DNA of 64,000 nucleotides from Geopsychrobacter electrodiphilus DSM 16401 (GTDB lineage: Bacteria > Desulfobacterota > Desulfuromonadia > Desulfuromonadales > Geopsychrobacteraceae): the NCBI RefSeq assembly GCF_000384395.1, contig NZ_ARWE01000001.1, forward strand, positions 1,762,894 to 1,826,893, written 5' to 3'. This document shows, in pieces, positions 8,757 through 16,649 of the stretch; within the stretch, counting starts at the first letter, position 1; every line of letters begins with the position of its first letter. The translations under genes and the position numbers were made by a program. The notes below the pieces were generated by a model, which ran no database searches, was not told the origin of the DNA, and saw nothing but the letters and a program-made list of their open reading frames with translations.

Positions 8757-10238
8757 TTGAAAGACCTACTTCATCTGCCGCTGCTGGGCACCTTACTCAA
8801 AAATCGCTGGTTCTGGCGTTTAAGTCGACTCTCGTTATTGGCGATCACGCTTCTGGTTATCGCAAGCGGTTGGCATCATCATCTTATACCGGGGATTGCT
8901 GCCAATGATCCCCTGATGTACACAAACTTCGCCACCTTCGGGCTCTGGGTGCTGTGGCTCATGGGGTTGGTGCTGCTGGCCCTGGTTGCCGGGCGTTTCT
9001 GGTGCGCAGTCTGTCCTTTCGGGTGGCTTAACGGCCTGTTTTCGCGTTATGGATTCAAGCGGTCGTTGCCGAACTGGCTGGGGGGGATGTTGCCGGTCAC
9101 CCTGTTATTGGTGGGGCTGCAAATTTCAGTCTACCTGCTGGCGATCCACCGTTATCCTGACTATACTGCACGCCTGTTGGCTCTGCTTATCATCGCGTTG
9201 ATATTCAGTTCGGTGGTTTTTCGCAAGCGGGCCTTCTGTCAACTTTTTTGTCCGGCGGGGGCTGTTCTTAAATGTTATGCGCGAATTGCCCCTTTTGAAT
9301 TACGGGTGCGCGATACTCAGGTCTGTGCCGACTGCAGTAGCGTACAATGTGTTTCCGAAAAAAGTTTTTGGCAGCGTTATACCCTTGGCCCTGCTGTCCT
9401 GCATTTACAGCGGCAGCGTCCTGGCTGCCCGGTTGATATCCACCCGCGTCAGATCAATGACAACAGCGATTGCACTCTGTGCATGAACTGTGTTGAGAAT
9501 TGCTGCAATGATAACCTGCGTCTCGGTTTTCGCCCCTGGCTGGCCGAGTTGGGACAGGCCTTTGTCGGGCGCGGCGAAGCCTTGCTGCTTTTGGTTCTTA
9601 CCGGGATGGTGACGGCGAACTTTAGCAAGGTGAATATTCCGCTACGTGAATGGATATTTGCCGCACCCAAACAGACAGCGCTCCTGCTTGGCTGGCAGGC
9701 GGATGGCTACTTTTTACTTGCCGCCCTCTGGATTACCCTTTTGTTGCCCTTATTGCTGGTGGTTCCCGGCTTAATTCTCTACCGGTTGCGTTTTTTGCAG
9801 ATTTCAATCGTTGACGAGGCGCGCCAACCAGTACAGAAGGTCGATAAACGCTCCTTGTTTGATGGGCTCTCTGAGCTTTTATTGCCAGCCATTCCGCTGC
9901 TGTTAGGGGCTCACCTGATTCTTGCGGTCGTCAAACTGAACGCCAAACTTGGTTACTTCAATCTGGTGCTGTCGGATTGGAGTGGAATCAAAAGTTACCT
10001 TGCGGTGAATTTGATGGGAACTCTGCCGCAACCCGGAGTGCTGATCTCCATCGACCTGCTTAAATGGGTGGTGCTGTTGCTGCTGGTCGTAAGTTATCTG
10101 CTGGCGATTTTTGCCGTGAAAAAGGTCGCCGCCACCCGGGAAGGTCGGACCTTCTATGTCTGGGGAGCGCTGATCAATATCAGCTTGCTGGCTGGACTCT
10201 ATCTGCATACGGTGATTCGATGGCTTTTTCTGCGTTAA
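8757..10238 (+). CDS. NapH/NosR-like polytopic 4Fe-4S membrane protein
   Basis: A 493-residue membrane protein with about nine predicted helices. It has the paired motifs CAVCPFGW and CQLFCPAGA typical of the NapH/NosR/CcoG family, where they lie at membrane-helix ends. A cytoplasmic ferredoxin-like part follows with CADCSSVQC and CTLCMNCVENC, enough cysteines for two 4Fe-4S clusters. The family moves electrons from the quinone pool or cytoplasm towards periplasmic enzymes. Start is TTG 8757 with CGGGAGA upstream. It is longer than NapH because of four extra C-terminal helices. The redox target is unknown; no napA or nosZ is present. Confidence 0.85.
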   Translation: MKDLLHLPLLGTLLKNRWFWRLSRLSLLAITLLVIASGWHHHLIPGIAANDPLMYTNFATFGLWVLWLMGLVLLALVAGRFWCAVCPFGWLNGLFSRYGFKRSLPNWLGGMLPVTLLLVGLQISVYLLAIHRYPDYTARLLALLIIALIFSSVVFRKRAFCQLFCPAGAVLKCYARIAPFELRVRDTQVCADCSSVQCVSEKSFWQRYTLGPAVLHLQRQRPGCPVDIHPRQINDNSDCTLCMNCVENCCNDNLRLGFRPWLAELGQAFVGRGEALLLLVLTGMVTANFSKVNIPLREWIFAAPKQTALLLGWQADGYFLLAALWITLLLPLLLVVPGLILYRLRFLQISIVDEARQPVQKVDKRSLFDGLSELLLPAIPLLLGAHLILAVVKLNAKLGYFNLVLSDWSGIKSYLAVNLMGTLPQPGVLISIDLLKWVVLLLLVVSYLLAIFAVKKVAATREGRTFYVWGALINISLLAGLYLHTVIRWLFLR

Positions 10239-10711
10239 AATACGTCTGCCTGTGTCTGGTGCTCTTACTGACATTAATGAGTTCGTCAGGCCTGGCCTGT
10301 TTTGGCCCCAAACTGTTTATTGGCGTGGCTGCCGGTCAGGAAGGAGAGATGCGTTTTTACCTGGTCTCTATTTACCTGCATGAAAAAACCGGGATAGACA
10401 GTACGCTGATTGAATTAAAATCGGGACAAACTGGGGCTGAGGCCCTTGCCGCGAAGGAGATCGATCTTGGGTTCTCGAGCCAACCCGGGGTGCAGGCGAC
10501 GCCGGTTTTACATCTGGGCGGACAGCTGTACCTTTACAGTGGCGAGCGCCCTCTGAACGATCTTCAGTTCTCGACCGTAGGTCGGACTTTGGTCAAATTG
10601 CAACAGCGTCTCGATACCGGCGGCCTCGAATCTATACGCCAGAAGATTCAGACCGGAACCCTGCCGGCTGTCGCGGTACGGGATTTTCTGTTAAAAAATG
10701 GCTGGATTTAA
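10220..10711 (+). CDS. small secreted protein, possibly solute-binding-like
   Basis: A 163-residue protein with an N-terminal signal sequence ending around SSSGLACF. After it come KLFIGVAAGQEGE and a stretch GAEALAAKEIDLGF, which resembles the first lobe of periplasmic binding proteins of the OpuAC/PhnD type, but it is too short to be a complete two-lobed protein. I start at ATG 10220, overlapping the membrane ferredoxin gene by 19 bases. No ABC permease is nearby. Function is unknown; the binding-protein resemblance is tentative. Confidence 0.6.
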   Translation: MAFSALKYVCLCLVLLLTLMSSSGLACFGPKLFIGVAAGQEGEMRFYLVSIYLHEKTGIDSTLIELKSGQTGAEALAAKEIDLGFSSQPGVQATPVLHLGGQLYLYSGERPLNDLQFSTVGRTLVKLQQRLDTGGLESIRQKIQTGTLPAVAVRDFLLKNGWI

Positions 10712-11537
10712 GCGGAGGCTGCTGGTGCGCAACTCCCTCATTAGCGTTGTGGCTCTGTTGGTCTTGTGGGGCTGCACAACACCGCAGATCTCACGAATCC
10801 CGCAGCTGCAGGTCGGTACCGACCAACATCCGTTCGAAATTAGCGGAGTCTTGTCCGCAGACTTGCGTCTCAGTGGGGTTATCCGGCTGACCGGGGACTT
10901 ATTGATACCAGCCGGCCGTTCACTCTGGATCGCTCCAGGAAGTTCTGTGCTGGTGGTCGGCAATGACAGCAGCAAGATTGACCCTGAGTTCCTCGACAAA
11001 GGAACCGAAATTCTCGTCAAGGGGAGTCTGATTGTCGCAGGGGAGGGGTCGGCTCCAGTGCGCTTCGCCCTCGATCCTGCGACTCCTGCTGGTGAAAATT
11101 GGAGTGGTATCGAGCTGATTGGGGCGCAAACTACCCAGTTTAGCCATGTTGATATCTTTGCCGCAGAAACCGGTATTCTCAGTATCGACAGCTCGCCGCG
11201 CCTTGAACAGGTGAATATTCTTGGCGCGCGTAACGGACTGCTGCTCCAGGGTGGAGGCGTGATGGATTTTCATGGCGGACGTATCAGCGGTGGTGATGCC
11301 GGTCTCCTTTGTTTCGACAGGGCATCTCTGGCGTTAAACCAGGTCCAGATCGTCGATAACCTTGAAGAGGGCATGTATCTGGCCCCGGGCTGTTCGGTCA
11401 AGGCGCAGGATGTTGCAGTTGAGCGGAATGATCTGGGCCTGGTCGCGCTGGCCTCAACCCGTGCGCAGCTCACGTTGAGTCTGCACTCTAATCGTATCGA
11501 TTTTAAACCCCTCCCTGTCGGGGTCATCAGCAAATGA
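10698..11537 (+). CDS. parallel beta-helix lipoprotein
   Basis: A 279-residue protein with a lipobox LLVLWGCTT. The body has the short repeating strands of a right-handed parallel beta-helix (SLIVAGEGSAPVRFAL, ILSIDSSPRLEQVNILGARNG, MDFHGGRISGGDAGLL). It overlaps the gene before by 14 bases and the gene after by 4 bases. The next gene encodes a second beta-helix, so the two probably act as a pair. Related folds include NosD, which helps assemble a periplasmic copper site, but no metal ligands specific to NosD are recognisable. Confidence 0.7.
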   Translation: MAGFKRRLLVRNSLISVVALLVLWGCTTPQISRIPQLQVGTDQHPFEISGVLSADLRLSGVIRLTGDLLIPAGRSLWIAPGSSVLVVGNDSSKIDPEFLDKGTEILVKGSLIVAGEGSAPVRFALDPATPAGENWSGIELIGAQTTQFSHVDIFAAETGILSIDSSPRLEQVNILGARNGLLLQGGGVMDFHGGRISGGDAGLLCFDRASLALNQVQIVDNLEEGMYLAPGCSVKAQDVAVERNDLGLVALASTRAQLTLSLHSNRIDFKPLPVGVISK

Positions 11538-12604
11538 AGATATTTCTGCTTCTTGTATTGCTGGCCCTTCCATCACTGGCCACTGCGCTGGAATACCATG
11601 GAGAAAACACCCTTTATGTGGATACCCAGTGGCAGGGGGAGGTGCTGATTGACGGAATCCTGACGGTTGCCACGGGAGCGACACTCGAGATCCGTCCCGG
11701 AACCCATGTGCGCTTTGTGCGCAGGGACACCAACGGAGATGGTATCGGCGAGAGTGAACTCTTTGCTCAGGGTCGATTTATAGCGCGGGGCACAGCCGCG
11801 GAACCGGTGGTTTTTACCTCAGCCGAGTCGAATCCCGCCCCCGGTGACTGGGGGGCCCTGAATATGATGATGAATGAAGAAGGCGAGAATCTTCTCGAGC
11901 ACTGTCTTGTCGAATACGCTTATCGGGGATTTCACGCCCATTTTTCAAATGCGCATTTGCGGGCTTCGACCTTTCGGCACAATCAGCGGGGCGCTCAGTT
12001 TCAGGAGTCGACCGTCACTATTGAAGACTGCACTTTCCGCGATAATTTTAACGGTCTGCAATTTCGTGACTCGAAGGTTTCACTTAAAAACAGCAGTGTC
12101 GTCTCCAACCATTGGGGTGTCCGCGCTGTTTTTGTCACCCTTTTGATGTCGCATTGCCAGATCGAAGGGAATCTGACCAATGGCGTCAGTCTGCGCGATA
12201 GCAGTTTGACCCTGAGCAATAATCAGATCACAAATAATCGCCGCGGGATCTACCTTCAGCGCAGTAGCGGAACTCTGCGGGGTAACCGGATCGAAGATAA
12301 TCGCGAACATGGCATCTATCTTGAAGATTCAATCGCTGATGTCCAGTTTAACTTGATCAGCGGGAATGGCAGGTCAGGATTGAAAGTTCTCGATTCAGGC
12401 GGCAGCGTCGAGAATAACCGAATCGAAAACAATGGTGAGTTTGCGTTCTTTAACGCCGGCACTGACGACTTTTCTGTCGGCGCCAACTGGTATGGACTCC
12501 GCAACGCAACGCCTTCTCTGGTCGACGGACTCAGCCGGCCTGGAGCTGGGCGCCTTCTGCTGGCACCGTCACTCAGTCAACAACCCGAGGCTGGAACCTT
12601 TTGA
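11534..12604 (+). CDS. secreted right-handed parallel beta-helix protein (NosD-like fold)
   Basis: A 356-residue protein with a cleavable signal peptide (LLVLLALPSLATA) and no lipobox. A segment rich in VLIDGILTVATGATLEIRPG is typical of the cap of NosD/pectate-lyase-like proteins. Then come about ten beta-helix coils with the recurring pattern N-x-I-x-x-N-x-x-G-I/V-x-L (NNQITNNRRGIYLQ, GNRIEDNREHGIYLE). It starts in a 4-base ATGA overlap with the lipoprotein upstream. The fold suggests a scaffold for a periplasmic metalloprotein or polysaccharide binding; the substrate is not deducible. Confidence 0.78.
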   Translation: MKIFLLLVLLALPSLATALEYHGENTLYVDTQWQGEVLIDGILTVATGATLEIRPGTHVRFVRRDTNGDGIGESELFAQGRFIARGTAAEPVVFTSAESNPAPGDWGALNMMMNEEGENLLEHCLVEYAYRGFHAHFSNAHLRASTFRHNQRGAQFQESTVTIEDCTFRDNFNGLQFRDSKVSLKNSSVVSNHWGVRAVFVTLLMSHCQIEGNLTNGVSLRDSSLTLSNNQITNNRRGIYLQRSSGTLRGNRIEDNREHGIYLEDSIADVQFNLISGNGRSGLKVLDSGGSVENNRIENNGEFAFFNAGTDDFSVGANWYGLRNATPSLVDGLSRPGAGRLLLAPSLSQQPEAGTF

Positions 12605-13509
12605 AATCTTTAATTCAACTACTGCACCTGTTGACTCTCCTTGTGCCCCTGTTTCTGTTGATGGGCTGTCAGCCCGAAGGCACCCGTCAGAAGATGCGCA
12701 TCGGCTATATGAACTGCAACAGTGAAAAAGAGACCCTGCAACGATTTCGCCCGTTGACGCGTTATCTGTCACAGAAACTTGGTATCGACTTTGAGGCTGT
12801 TCCTGTCGACACTCAGGATTTTCCCCAGCGGTTTGCCGCTGGAGAGTTCGAATTTACCCATACCAACTCCTTGCTCTATTTAATCCTGCACAAGGAGAGT
12901 GGGTTGAAACTCCTGGCCACCGAAAAGCGGGGACGTTACGGCAGTTCGACCTCCGGGTCCATTATTTCGCGTAAAGGGAGTGGCATCAAAACCCTCGAAG
13001 ATATTAAGGGTAAACGCATGGTGTTTGGACCCCAGCTGGCTCCCAGCGGGTTTCTCGCCCAGTACGATATTATGCTGCGCAACCATATCGATCCAGAAAC
13101 CGATCTGGCCTACTATGCGATCCCTGCCGGTGCATTCAAGCACGAGAAGGTGATCTACGGTGTCTATTTTGGCCAGTTCGATGTGGGGGCCGCACCGTCC
13201 CTCGATCTTGAACTGATGATCGCCGACGGCAAGATAGCGGCCAGCGATTTTAATATCATCGCCGAGAGCCCGATTATCCCTTATTGCACCTTCGGCGCCC
13301 GGAAGGACCTTGATCCTGCGCTGGTTGAAAAATTTCGTCAGACACTCGTCAGTTTGAGCACCGACGAAACCGTGAACTATGAGGGTGAAAAACTCAAAGT
13401 TCTTGCCTCTGCGTGGGTCAGTGGCTATGAAACCCTTCAAGACTCTGATTACGACCAGCTGCGGGCGATGGCCAAGCGTGCCAACATGCCCCCTTATCAG
13501 GAGTTTTGA
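12601..13509 (+). CDS. PhnD-like phosphonate/phosphite-type binding lipoprotein
   Basis: A 302-residue lipoprotein (lipobox LLMGCQP) with the periplasmic-binding fold of the PhnD/PtxB group: RIGYMNCNSEKETLQRFRPLTRYLSQKLG, then FAAGEFEFTHTNSLLYL and IKGKRMVFGPQLAPSGFLAQY, where PhnD proteins have the SGYL-type ligand loop. Starts at TTG 12601 in a TTGA overlap. No ABC ATPase or permease gene is adjacent, so it may act as a sensor or delivery protein rather than an importer component. Its ligand could be an oxyanion, which is an inference from the family. Confidence 0.75.
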   Translation: MKSLIQLLHLLTLLVPLFLLMGCQPEGTRQKMRIGYMNCNSEKETLQRFRPLTRYLSQKLGIDFEAVPVDTQDFPQRFAAGEFEFTHTNSLLYLILHKESGLKLLATEKRGRYGSSTSGSIISRKGSGIKTLEDIKGKRMVFGPQLAPSGFLAQYDIMLRNHIDPETDLAYYAIPAGAFKHEKVIYGVYFGQFDVGAAPSLDLELMIADGKIAASDFNIIAESPIIPYCTFGARKDLDPALVEKFRQTLVSLSTDETVNYEGEKLKVLASAWVSGYETLQDSDYDQLRAMAKRANMPPYQEF

Positions 13510-14048
13510 TGGCAGGCCGTGACCGCTTCGATATCCTGACCTCTTCCTGTCTGCTGATTTGTGTTCTGGCCCTCGGTTTTCTTCTGGCTAACGGGCAACG
13601 CCAGAATTCTTCAGCAGCAGCTCTGGATAAAGCGCTTTCACGGCAGGTGGCTTACCAGGCGCGGGTCGATTTTCTGCGTAAGCTTTATCAACCGGTTGAA
13701 GACCTTCGTGCGGCGGGGCAGGTTTCATCGGCACTGCTTAAACTTGATGAACTGGCTCGAGCCTATCCACAGGAAGCCCACGGTGAAATTTTGTACGCCG
13801 AAATTTTGCTTGAGCGCGGGGCGACCAAGGAAGCCATTGACCACTATGTGCGTGCGGTCCGCCTGAATGGCGACTATGTCGACAAAGGCAGTCCTTTAAA
13901 CAGGCGTCAGGCTATTCAGCGACTGGTTGATGCTCAGCTGCCGGTGTTTACTGAAAAGGCCCGCCAGAATCCACAAGGTCTTGGGCTACAGCATACCCTG
14001 ACCGGACTTTATTATCTGCAGAGTCGGCTTGCTGGAGGCTGTGAGTAA
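13509..14048 (+). CDS. TPR-containing membrane-anchored protein
   Basis: A 179-residue protein with one N-terminal membrane helix (SCLLICVLALGFLLANG) and then paired helices of tetratricopeptide type (ALLKLDELARAYPQEAHGEILYAEILLERGATKEAIDHYVRAVRLNG). No catalytic motif. ATG 13509 overlaps the stop of the PhnD-like gene by one base. Likely an adaptor in a periplasmic complex formed by products of this operon, by context only. Confidence 0.65.
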   Translation: MAGRDRFDILTSSCLLICVLALGFLLANGQRQNSSAAALDKALSRQVAYQARVDFLRKLYQPVEDLRAAGQVSSALLKLDELARAYPQEAHGEILYAEILLERGATKEAIDHYVRAVRLNGDYVDKGSPLNRRQAIQRLVDAQLPVFTEKARQNPQGLGLQHTLTGLYYLQSRLAGGCE

Positions 14049-14050
14049 TT

Positions 14051-15115
14051 TTGAACCTGCTTGAGCGTCAGAATCTGATCGTTATTGTCTCCGGACTGAG
14101 CCTGGGAATCCTTGGCGTATTGCTGGTGGTCTGGGGAAACCCCCAGAATTCCGGGATTTGTGTCTCCTGCTTTCTGGAAAATTCGGCCGGGGCACTCGGG
14201 CTGCACGATAACCCGCGCATGCAATACCTGCGGCCGGAATTGATCGGTTTTGTGCTTGGAGCGGTTGCCGCCGCTTTTCTCGGCCGCGAATTTAAATCAC
14301 GCGGCGGGAGCGCTCCCTTGCCACGCCTGGTGGCCGGAATTTTTCTGATCGTCGGCTGTGCCGTTTTTATCGGTTGTCCCATCAAGATGTTTCTTCGCTT
14401 TGTGGCCGGGGATTTAACCACCTTAAGCGGTATCGCCGGTCTGATCGCTGGCGTCTGGCTCGGGCTTAAGGGCTTGGCCGCGGGTGTCCATTTCGGCGGG
14501 AGCAAACAACAGCCGGGAGGTGCCGGAATCTGGGTCCCCCTTGTCTTTGTCCTCCTGCTTGCCTATGTTCTCTGGCCGCCCGGGTTCCTGTTGCATTCGA
14601 CCCGGGGGAGTGCTGCGCAGTCAGCCCCGGTCCTGGTCGCACTGGCTGTCGGCCTGTTTTTGGGTGCTCTGGCCCAACGGAGCAGGTTCTGTGTGACTGG
14701 TTCGATTCGCGATAGTCTGTTGATGGGATATCGAACGCCACTGCTGCTGGGTTTGGTGGCTTTCCTGCTTAGCGGTTTTATTGCCAGTGTTGCTACCGGC
14801 CAATTTCATCCCGGATTTTATGGCCAACCGGGCGCGCACCTGGATATGCTCTGGAGCTTTCTGGGGATGTTACTGGTCGGTCTGATTTCGGCTCTGCTCG
14901 GTGGTTGTCCCTTTCGACAATTAATCAAGTCGGGAGAGGGGGATGCCGATGCAGGTCTGGTCGTGATCGGGATGTTCATCGGCGGCGGGCTGGTGCAATC
15001 CTGGCAGATTGCCGCCACGACCGCCGGAGTCAGTCTTTACGGCAAGGTGGCGGTGATGGTGGGTCTTATTTTTGTACTGATTAATATGCTTCTTTATCGC
15101 GAGCGTGTCGTCTGA
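14051..15115 (+). CDS. yedE: YedE-family putative selenium/sulfur-compound transporter
   Basis: A 354-residue polytopic inner-membrane protein with about ten helices. It has the duplicated sulphur-transport signature with conserved cysteines: GICVSCFLEN, GCPIKMFLRFVAGDL, RSRFCVTGSIRD and LGGCPFRQLI. This pattern is that of YedE/YeeE (DUF395), and the long form here matches the YedE subgroup proposed by comparative genomics to take up selenium. It starts at TTG 14051, 2 bases after the TPR gene, and is directly followed by the PqqD/radical SAM genes. Whether it moves selenium, thiosulfate or another sulfur species is not settled by the sequence. Confidence 0.82.
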   Translation: MNLLERQNLIVIVSGLSLGILGVLLVVWGNPQNSGICVSCFLENSAGALGLHDNPRMQYLRPELIGFVLGAVAAAFLGREFKSRGGSAPLPRLVAGIFLIVGCAVFIGCPIKMFLRFVAGDLTTLSGIAGLIAGVWLGLKGLAAGVHFGGSKQQPGGAGIWVPLVFVLLLAYVLWPPGFLLHSTRGSAAQSAPVLVALAVGLFLGALAQRSRFCVTGSIRDSLLMGYRTPLLLGLVAFLLSGFIASVATGQFHPGFYGQPGAHLDMLWSFLGMLLVGLISALLGGCPFRQLIKSGEGDADAGLVVIGMFIGGGLVQSWQIAATTAGVSLYGKVAVMVGLIFVLINMLLYRERVV

Positions 15116-15147
15116 CGTTGGCAGCAACCGTTGAAAGGATCCAATTT

Positions 15148-15462
15148 GTGAGCAGATTACAGCGAAACCCGGAGATTGTCTGGCGGGTTGAAAAGCGCCG
15201 GCAGCAGGCGGTCATTGAGCGACTTGGTGCCGGGGAAGAGATCGATAATGAAGGTACAGTTATTCTGTTGATCTCCGGGATGATGCACCAGCTGAACCTC
15301 CTCGGCGGGATGATCTGGTCCCTTTGTGACGGCACGCGTGGTGTCGACCAGATTGTTGCTGAATTATTGAAAGAGTTTGATGTTGATACGAAAACTTTGA
15401 AAATCGATGTCGATGAGTTTGTTGCTGATCTCCTTGAAAGGGGCTGGCTCAGTTATGACTAA
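15148..15462 (+). CDS. PqqD-family peptide chaperone (GeoRSP type)
   Basis: A PqqD-like protein of about 104 residues. PqqD domains bind a precursor peptide and present it to a radical SAM/SPASM maturase. The signature is the stretch NEGTVILLISGMMHQLNLLGGMIWSLCDGTRGVDQIVAELLKEFDVD, which is the usual 'N-x-x-G-x-x-I-W-x-L-x-D-G' PqqD pattern. I prefer GTG 15148, which has AAAGGAT upstream, to TTG 15118, which has no ribosome site. It overlaps the radical SAM gene by 8 bases, indicating translational coupling. Confidence 0.87.
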   Translation: MSRLQRNPEIVWRVEKRRQQAVIERLGAGEEIDNEGTVILLISGMMHQLNLLGGMIWSLCDGTRGVDQIVAELLKEFDVDTKTLKIDVDEFVADLLERGWLSYD

Positions 15463-16459
15463 TCCACTCACGGAACAATTTTCAGCACCGCTGACCTTTA
15501 ACTGGACACTCTCTTACCGCTGTAATTTTACCTGCAGACACTGCTACAGTCGGGAAGAGGAGTGTGATGAGCTCAGCATCGCGGAGCTGAAGCAGATCGT
15601 CGATCGTCTCGCCCAGCATCAGGTCCCCTTTATCAACTTCGGTGGTGGCGAACCCTTGATGCGTCCGGATATTTTCGAAATCAGTGAATATGCTCGCAAA
15701 CAAGGGCTGAATGTTTCCATGAACAGCAACGGCTGGCTGCTTGATCAGCCCGCCGCTGAAAAGATTAAAGCCGCCGGCTTTCGCAGTGTCGGGATCAGCA
15801 TCGACAGTGCAGACGCCGCTCTGCATGACGACTTCCGCAATCAACCCGGGTCATTTGTCAAAGCTGTGAATGCACTCGATGCTCTCGCCCAGGCAGGTGT
15901 GCGGAGTACCATGAGTTCGGTGATTTCAAAGATCAATCATTTGAAGTTCCGCGATCTGTTAGACCTGGCGCGACAGCATAAGGTGACGCAAGTTTATCTG
16001 CATAATTTCAAATGCAGCGGCCGAGGATTCAAAAATCGGGAAGATCTTGATCTTAGTCCTCTGGAGTGGAAAGCATTTTATCTCGAAGCACTGAGGGTCA
16101 AGGATGAGACCAAGGATCTGCTGATCTCCTTTGATGACCCGGTGATTGCGTCCCTGCCAGGATATGCTGAAAATTCCTTGGTTAAAGGGAGCAGCTGCGG
16201 GAAGCTTTCGTTGAACCTGCGTCCCAATGGCGATATCACCCCCTGTGGCTTTATCCCATTAGTGGTAGGCAATATTCTGCGCGATGATTTCGAGGAGATA
16301 TGGTACAATTCGCCCATTCTCAACAAGATGCGCAACAAGGAAGCCAAGGGGAAATGTCAGGGTTGCGGTGCCTATGAAGACTGTCTCGGGGGCTGTACAG
16401 CGCGCGCCTTCGCGACCACGGGAGACCTGAGTGAACCAGATCCTCATTGCTGGAAATAG
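15455..16459 (+). CDS. radical SAM/SPASM peptide maturase (GeoRSP type)
   Basis: A 334-residue radical SAM enzyme. The SAM cluster motif is CNFTCRHC near residue 24 and the SAM-binding GGGEPL follows. The C-terminal SPASM domain has CGKLSLNLRPNGDITPC, then CQGCGAYEDCLGGC (CX2CX5CX3C) and a last cysteine in DPHCWK, enough for two auxiliary 4Fe-4S clusters. Enzymes of this build, next to a PqqD gene and a SPASM-only gene, form the GeoRSP system named from Geobacter genomes. Its probable substrate is the 18-residue peptide encoded 67 bases downstream. The ATG at 15455 overlaps the PqqD gene. Confidence 0.9.
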   Translation: MTNPLTEQFSAPLTFNWTLSYRCNFTCRHCYSREEECDELSIAELKQIVDRLAQHQVPFINFGGGEPLMRPDIFEISEYARKQGLNVSMNSNGWLLDQPAAEKIKAAGFRSVGISIDSADAALHDDFRNQPGSFVKAVNALDALAQAGVRSTMSSVISKINHLKFRDLLDLARQHKVTQVYLHNFKCSGRGFKNREDLDLSPLEWKAFYLEALRVKDETKDLLISFDDPVIASLPGYAENSLVKGSSCGKLSLNLRPNGDITPCGFIPLVVGNILRDDFEEIWYNSPILNKMRNKEAKGKCQGCGAYEDCLGGCTARAFATTGDLSEPDPHCWK

Positions 16460-16474
16460 AAGCGTTTAGACAGT

Positions 16475-16498
16475 TCAGTTGAAAATATTTTCAACTGA
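16475..16498. promoter_or_regulatory. 24-base perfect palindrome before the peptide gene
   Basis: Twelve bases (TCAGTTGAAAAT) are followed at once by their exact reverse complement, giving a 24-base dyad with no spacer. It begins 16 bases after the radical SAM stop and ends 28 bases before the peptide start. It is AT-rich and lacks a T tail, so it is not a standard terminator. It could be a repressor operator or an RNA hairpin that protects or processes the peptide message. Confidence 0.7.
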
Positions 16499-16526
16499 TA
16501 AACCCAAAACCATGTGGGAGGTTGCC

Positions 16527-16583
16527 ATGAAGAAGTACATGAAGCCCCGTATTGTTGGTTCATCCAACGTCCATCCTTGCTGA
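16527..16583 (+). CDS. 18-residue candidate RiPP precursor peptide
   Basis: A tiny gene between the radical SAM enzyme and its SPASM partner: MKKYMKPRIVGSSNVHPC, then TGA. A near-ideal ribosome site GGGAGG (16516-16521) stands five bases before the ATG. The peptide is basic at the N terminus and ends in His-Pro-Cys, a likely modification site. It is followed directly by a strong hairpin with a T run, as expected for a peptide made in excess of its enzymes. An alternative in-frame ATG at 16512 would add MWEVA. If the TGA were read as selenocysteine the frame would continue to TAG at 16641-16643 (38 residues, with Cys-Sec-Trp-Trp), but this lacks proof. Precursor status is inferred from position and ribosome site. 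Confidence 0.72.
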   Translation: MKKYMKPRIVGSSNVHPC

Positions 16584-16593
16584 TGGTGGGGAA

Positions 16594-16623
16594 GGGGAGC
16601 AGCTTGCTGCTCCCCTTTTTTTT
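16594..16623 (+). terminator. strong intra-operon hairpin with T8 tail
   Basis: GGGGAGCAG (16594-16602), loop CTTG, CTGCTCCCC (16607-16615), then eight T. A-T pairs extend the stem by two. This is a classic intrinsic terminator 10 bases after the peptide stop codon. Because the downstream genes follow with their own strong ribosome site, it probably acts as an attenuator, giving high peptide and low SPASM/desulfurase transcript. Its closeness to the TGA also invites comparison with a SECIS element, though the loop lacks the usual early G. Confidence 0.85.
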
Positions 16624-16649
16624 ACAACTTTTGCAGGAGGTAGGGTTGT

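Noticed and set aside
8757-12604. Possible nitrous-oxide reductase (nos) cluster, from NosR-like and NosD-like products
   Set aside because: No nosZ, nosF, nosY or nosL is present, and the beta-helix proteins lack recognisable NosD-specific residues; the neighbours point elsewhere.
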